64,000 nucleotides of DNA from Rhodococcus sp. 14-2470-1b (lineage in GTDB: Bacteria; Actinomycetota; Actinomycetes; Mycobacteriales; Mycobacteriaceae), in assembly GCF_002259415.1 (NCBI RefSeq), contig NZ_NPFY01000039.1, positions 1 through 64,000 of the forward strand, read 5' to 3'. The stretch's first letter is position 1. Each line of letters starts with the position of its first letter. This document shows, one piece after another, positions 61,716 to 64,000 of this stretch. Under the pieces are notes generated by a model that did no database searches, was not told where the DNA came from, and was given only the letters and a program-made list of their open reading frames with translations. The position numbers were made by a program, and so were the translations under genes.

Positions 61716-62831
61716 TCATTCACCTGAAATATCGAAGCGTTCCCTCAATGTTGCGATGAACTCTTCGTATCCGTCCATCCCGAATGTGTCCAAGGCCCAC
61801 ATGTAGGTTTCCAGAGCGCGATGCAACGAGTCGTAGGGGACCGGCTCGTAGAATCCGGCCAGCGTCTTCACGGCCTCGTATTGCTGTAGCGACTCGCGCC
61901 TGGCCGGTACGCCGGGAACGATCCGTTTCGGAATGGTCGGATCCCACTTCACACGTTCGGCCAGATCGAAATAGTCCTCGTCGAGGCGGCGCTGCGCAAT
62001 CGCCCGATCAGCCCACTCGTTGACCCAGGGATAGTTGTCGAGCCCGCTCACCGCGAAACATGTTCTGACGCAAAAGGCCTTGAACTCGTCGAGCATCTCG
62101 TCGTCCTGCTCCGCGAGCCAGTCGACCAGAGGTCGGTCGAGGAAGGCCAACGCCTTCGCATACGTTTGGTCGGTGAGCTTGCCCTTGAGCGGCCGACCAC
62201 CATAAGCCAGCTTCAGCGCCCTTACAGCGCGGCCGAGATCTGACTCGGGGTCGACCTTCCGAGTGACACCATTCTCGTCGCGGACGTAAATCATGGACCT
62301 GTCCGGCCACAGTTCCGTGTCGTTCGACGGCTCGTCGGACCACGCCCTATCCGTCTTCTTCAGCGTTGCCACCACAGGTGACTCGGCGAGGTCATCGAGC
62401 GGTGTGGGCCAGAATTGGAACAGGTAGTCCTCGACCGGCTCTGTCACCTCCTGCGAGGTCGACGTATCGCGGCCACGTGCGTGTGCGCGAACATGGTAGG
62501 CCCCAGCAGCAATCGGCTCCAGGCCCTCCGAAGGGCGTCCCTCCAGTGATCGCACTTCGATTGCGGCCGACGCGGTGATGACCGATTGTTCGACTACTTC
62601 CCAGTTGTCGTACTCGGCGACGGGCTCTGCCTGCCACACCTGCACAGTTACGCGAGCAGGACCGTAGGACACGCCCGTGTACGTGGCCAGAAATCCGGGA
62701 CCTACCTCGATCAACGTGCCTTTCGCCTGCACGTCGAGAGTGTCCGTGTCGTCGTTCGAGACCACGAATTGATCGTGATCGACCTCGACGATTCCCGAGG
62801 TCTGCAGAACAGGTTCAGTATCTCCGGCCAC
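61716..62831 (-). CDS. Two-domain hypothetical protein
   Basis: 371 residues. The N-terminal domain (about 1-150), with QFVVSNDDTDTLDVQAKGTL, AYHVRAHARGRD and EDYLFQFWPTPLDD, is related to the 3369-3938 product. The C-terminal domain (about 195-371) is helical: ALAFLDRPLVDWLAEQDDEM, RRESLQQYEAVKTLAGFYEP and ALETYMWALDTFGMDGYEEF. No catalytic motif is seen. The start ATG leaves 46 bp to repeat copy G. Its 3' end is duplicated as a pseudogene at 18.7-19.1 kb. It follows in the same direction before the SMI1-like gene, 51 bp apart, and may be a toxin/immunity-type pair (guess). Confidence 0.7.
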   Translation of the reverse strand: MAGDTEPVLQTSGIVEVDHDQFVVSNDDTDTLDVQAKGTLIEVGPGFLATYTGVSYGPARVTVQVWQAEPVAEYDNWEVVEQSVITASAAIEVRSLEGRPSEGLEPIAAGAYHVRAHARGRDTSTSQEVTEPVEDYLFQFWPTPLDDLAESPVVATLKKTDRAWSDEPSNDTELWPDRSMIYVRDENGVTRKVDPESDLGRAVRALKLAYGGRPLKGKLTDQTYAKALAFLDRPLVDWLAEQDDEMLDEFKAFCVRTCFAVSGLDNYPWVNEWADRAIAQRRLDEDYFDLAERVKWDPTIPKRIVPGVPARRESLQQYEAVKTLAGFYEPVPYDSLHRALETYMWALDTFGMDGYEEFIATLRERFDISGE

Positions 62832-62877
62832 GGAGACGACCCTAGCGTTTTCACGCGTCCGCTTGCGGGATGCGGAG

Positions 62878-62950
62878 CAATAAGACCAGTTCTAATGTGC
62901 AGGGATACCAGCAAACTACTGCATACTGTTGCAGCGCAACACTTGTCGTC
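62878..62950. repeat. Palindromic repeat, copy G
   Basis: Diverged copy: CAATAAGACCAGTTCTAATG, TGCAGGGATACCAGCAAACT, ACTGCATACTGTTGCAGCGC. Inner arms are still recognisable (TGTGCAG/CTGCATA). It lies just upstream of the two-domain gene. Confidence 0.7.
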
Positions 62951-63059
62951 TTCTGCACGTCTCGGCAGCGGATCGATGCGACAGGTCCTGACCCACGAAA
63001 GACATCCTTGATCGGCTGCGAAACCCTGTGCTGCGGTTCATGCGTTGCTCGAAAACGAA

Positions 63060-63404
63060 CTAGGTGGGCTTCTCCGGTGTCTCGGCGTCGAGGTAGCCCC
63101 ACCAGTCGATACCGTTCTTGTCTTGCCGGAGGTTGTTCGCGACGGTCCCCAACGGTTCTCCGATATCGAAATCGGCCACTTCTCGGCCGAAGCGCTCCGC
63201 GTCTGCCGTCTCCGCAGCAGGATACGGCCCCGATTTTGTCATCCGAATTCCCAGAGTCTTCGCGACAGTCATGTACCGGTATACAACGCAGAACGCATCC
63301 GAACCGTCCGTCCACGCGTCGGCAACACCGACACACCCCACGCTTCGGACAACGAGCTCGTAGACAGGCGACGCAAGCATGAAGCCAAAGCGGATTCCGC
63401 CCAT
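63060..63404 (-). CDS. Hypothetical protein
   Basis: 114 residues (start uncertain; codons near 63404 may belong to an upstream broken frame). The part DAFCVVYRYMTVAKTLGIRM and KNGIDWWGYLDAETPEKPT looks like a folded domain with a Trp-rich end. I recognise no family. It is bracketed by repeat copies G and H, as the GNAT gene is by A and B. Confidence 0.5.
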   Translation of the reverse strand: MGGIRFGFMLASPVYELVVRSVGCVGVADAWTDGSDAFCVVYRYMTVAKTLGIRMTKSGPYPAAETADAERFGREVADFDIGEPLGTVANNLRQDKNGIDWWGYLDAETPEKPT

Positions 63405-63786
63405 GTCGACGACAGCTCACCGTACTGTTCCAACAGTTCACGGTGCCTGGAGGTGTATCGACGGGCCGATGGAGAATAAGCCTGGGCAGCAACTGTTCCG
63501 GCCGGAAAGTAGTCTTCGCGCAGTCCGTGCTGGTTTCGATCCATGATCTGCAGCTTAAGACGGGCAGCGGCACCCTCGGGGAACCGTGACAGCGACTGCT
63601 CGCACATGCCCCACGTCGGGGCGCAGAGCAATACGACCACTCTTGATATGCAGGTGTACCAGCAGACGCTAGGAAGAGTTGTCCGACAAGGAATTTCGAC
63701 ACTGCCCGCTCGCGGCTGCCCGCTCGCGCGAAATCGCTGGCGGGATGTGGGCCTCCCGCCCGACATGCAGCGGATTCTCGGAGACG
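63405..63786. other. Region with repeat H and a possible broken frame
   Basis: About 380 bp. A minus-strand frame through 63405-63545 (RYTSRHRELLEQYGELSSTW) is protein-like but neither its start nor its join to the next gene is clear, so a frameshifted gene is possible. Repeat copy H lies at 63629-63675. Confidence 0.4.
63629..63675. repeat. Palindromic repeat, copy H (partial)
   Basis: CAATACGACCACTCTTGATA, TGCAGGTGTACCAGCAGACG; the right arm is missing. Same orientation as all other copies. Confidence 0.75.
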
Positions 63787-64000
63787 TCAGGAATCGAACG
63801 AGCTGTGCATCACGCGGGAGGTCATGGTGTCGGCCGCATCGTTGAACGCCCCGAAAGCCGACTCGAGCAGCTCATAGGCTGGGGCCAACTGGGTCTGCTC
63901 GATCTTCGATACCGACGAGACGGTCCATCCGATCAACCCGTCGTGTCCCGGTGTCGGTTTTCCGAAAAGATCGACGAGGGCGTCGCGGCGGTATCCACTC
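63787..64000 (-). CDS. C-terminal part of a hypothetical protein (cut by window edge)
   Basis: 70 codons read from the right edge to a TGA at 63787-63789, starting inside the gene: LVDLFGKPTPGHDGLIGWTV, SKIEQTQLAPAYELLESAFG, AFNDAADTMTSRVMHSSF. It looks coding by composition and a helical end, but the family cannot be told from this part. Confidence 0.6.
   Translation of the reverse strand, partial: SGYRRDALVDLFGKPTPGHDGLIGWTVSSVSKIEQTQLAPAYELLESAFGAFNDAADTMTSRVMHSSFDS

Overview
The window reads as accessory DNA of a high-GC mycolic-acid actinobacterium, most likely Rhodococcus or a close relative (inference: GTG and TTG starts, ATGA gene overlaps, DUF6461-type and PNPOx-type genes, a Cmr-type chloramphenicol exporter, and fragments resembling rhodococcal plasmid and transfer genes). 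It could be a large plasmid or a chromosomal island. Two biosynthetic gene clusters dominate it, set in a background of small single genes, decayed duplicates and a palindromic repeat family.

1-22 kb is mosaic. It holds an MFS exporter cut by the left edge, two PNPOx-fold proteins, two DUF6461-like proteins, a GNAT acetyltransferase, an HxlR regulator, an IRED-like reductase, a SnoaL-like/ArsR pair whose ArsR gene is frameshifted, a HExxH protein, a complete DnaE1-type polymerase III alpha gene (12.1-15.7 kb) and a LysR regulator. At 18.6-20.2 kb there is a composite of broken duplicates of genes found elsewhere in the window, plus one intact ArsR. Six of eight copies of a nested palindromic repeat lie here; two more are at 62.9 and 63.6 kb.

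23.7-39.7 kb is AT-richer and looks like an azoxy natural-product cluster of the valanimycin type with a fatty-acid front end. It encodes a fatty acyl-AMP ligase, an acyl carrier protein, an unusual aminotransferase/acyl-ACP-reductase fusion (a one-protein route from acyl thioester to fatty amine), two flavoenzymes, a membrane desaturase, and homologs (by family) of VlmK (MmgE/PrpD), VlmJ (diacylglycerol-kinase fold), VlmB (diiron), VlmA (aminoacyl-tRNA-dependent seryl transferase) and a SARP activator. Inside the operon is a serine-type class II tRNA gene whose anticodon loop is malformed. This tRNA may supply seryl-tRNA to the VlmA-like enzyme without taking part in translation.

39.8-42.7 kb carries truncated plasmid or conjugation-type genes (lipoprotein, lytic transglycosylase, replication-type protein, ATPase tail).

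43.1-56.2 kb is a chloramphenicol/corynecin-type cluster. A Cmr-like exporter and a small LuxR-type regulator face an eight-gene operon encoding DAHP synthase, chorismate mutase, prephenate dehydrogenase, fused aminodeoxychorismate synthase, a CmlA-like diiron beta-hydroxylase, a CmlP-like A-T-reductase NRPS, a condensation-fold acyltransferase and a CmlI-like N-oxygenase. No flavin halogenase or dichloroacetyl genes are seen, so a simple N-acyl product (corynecin-like) is expected. At 58.3-60.1 kb, beyond a recombinase-like pseudogene, two overlapping Fe(II)/2-oxoglutarate enzymes follow on the same strand. One has HxE; the other has HxA, the iron-site signature of non-heme iron halogenases.

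60.2-64 kb returns to small accessory genes: a secreted Cys-rich protein, a HicA-like toxin without HicB, an SMI1/KNR4-like protein and a two-domain protein whose tail is duplicated as a pseudogene at 18.6 kb.
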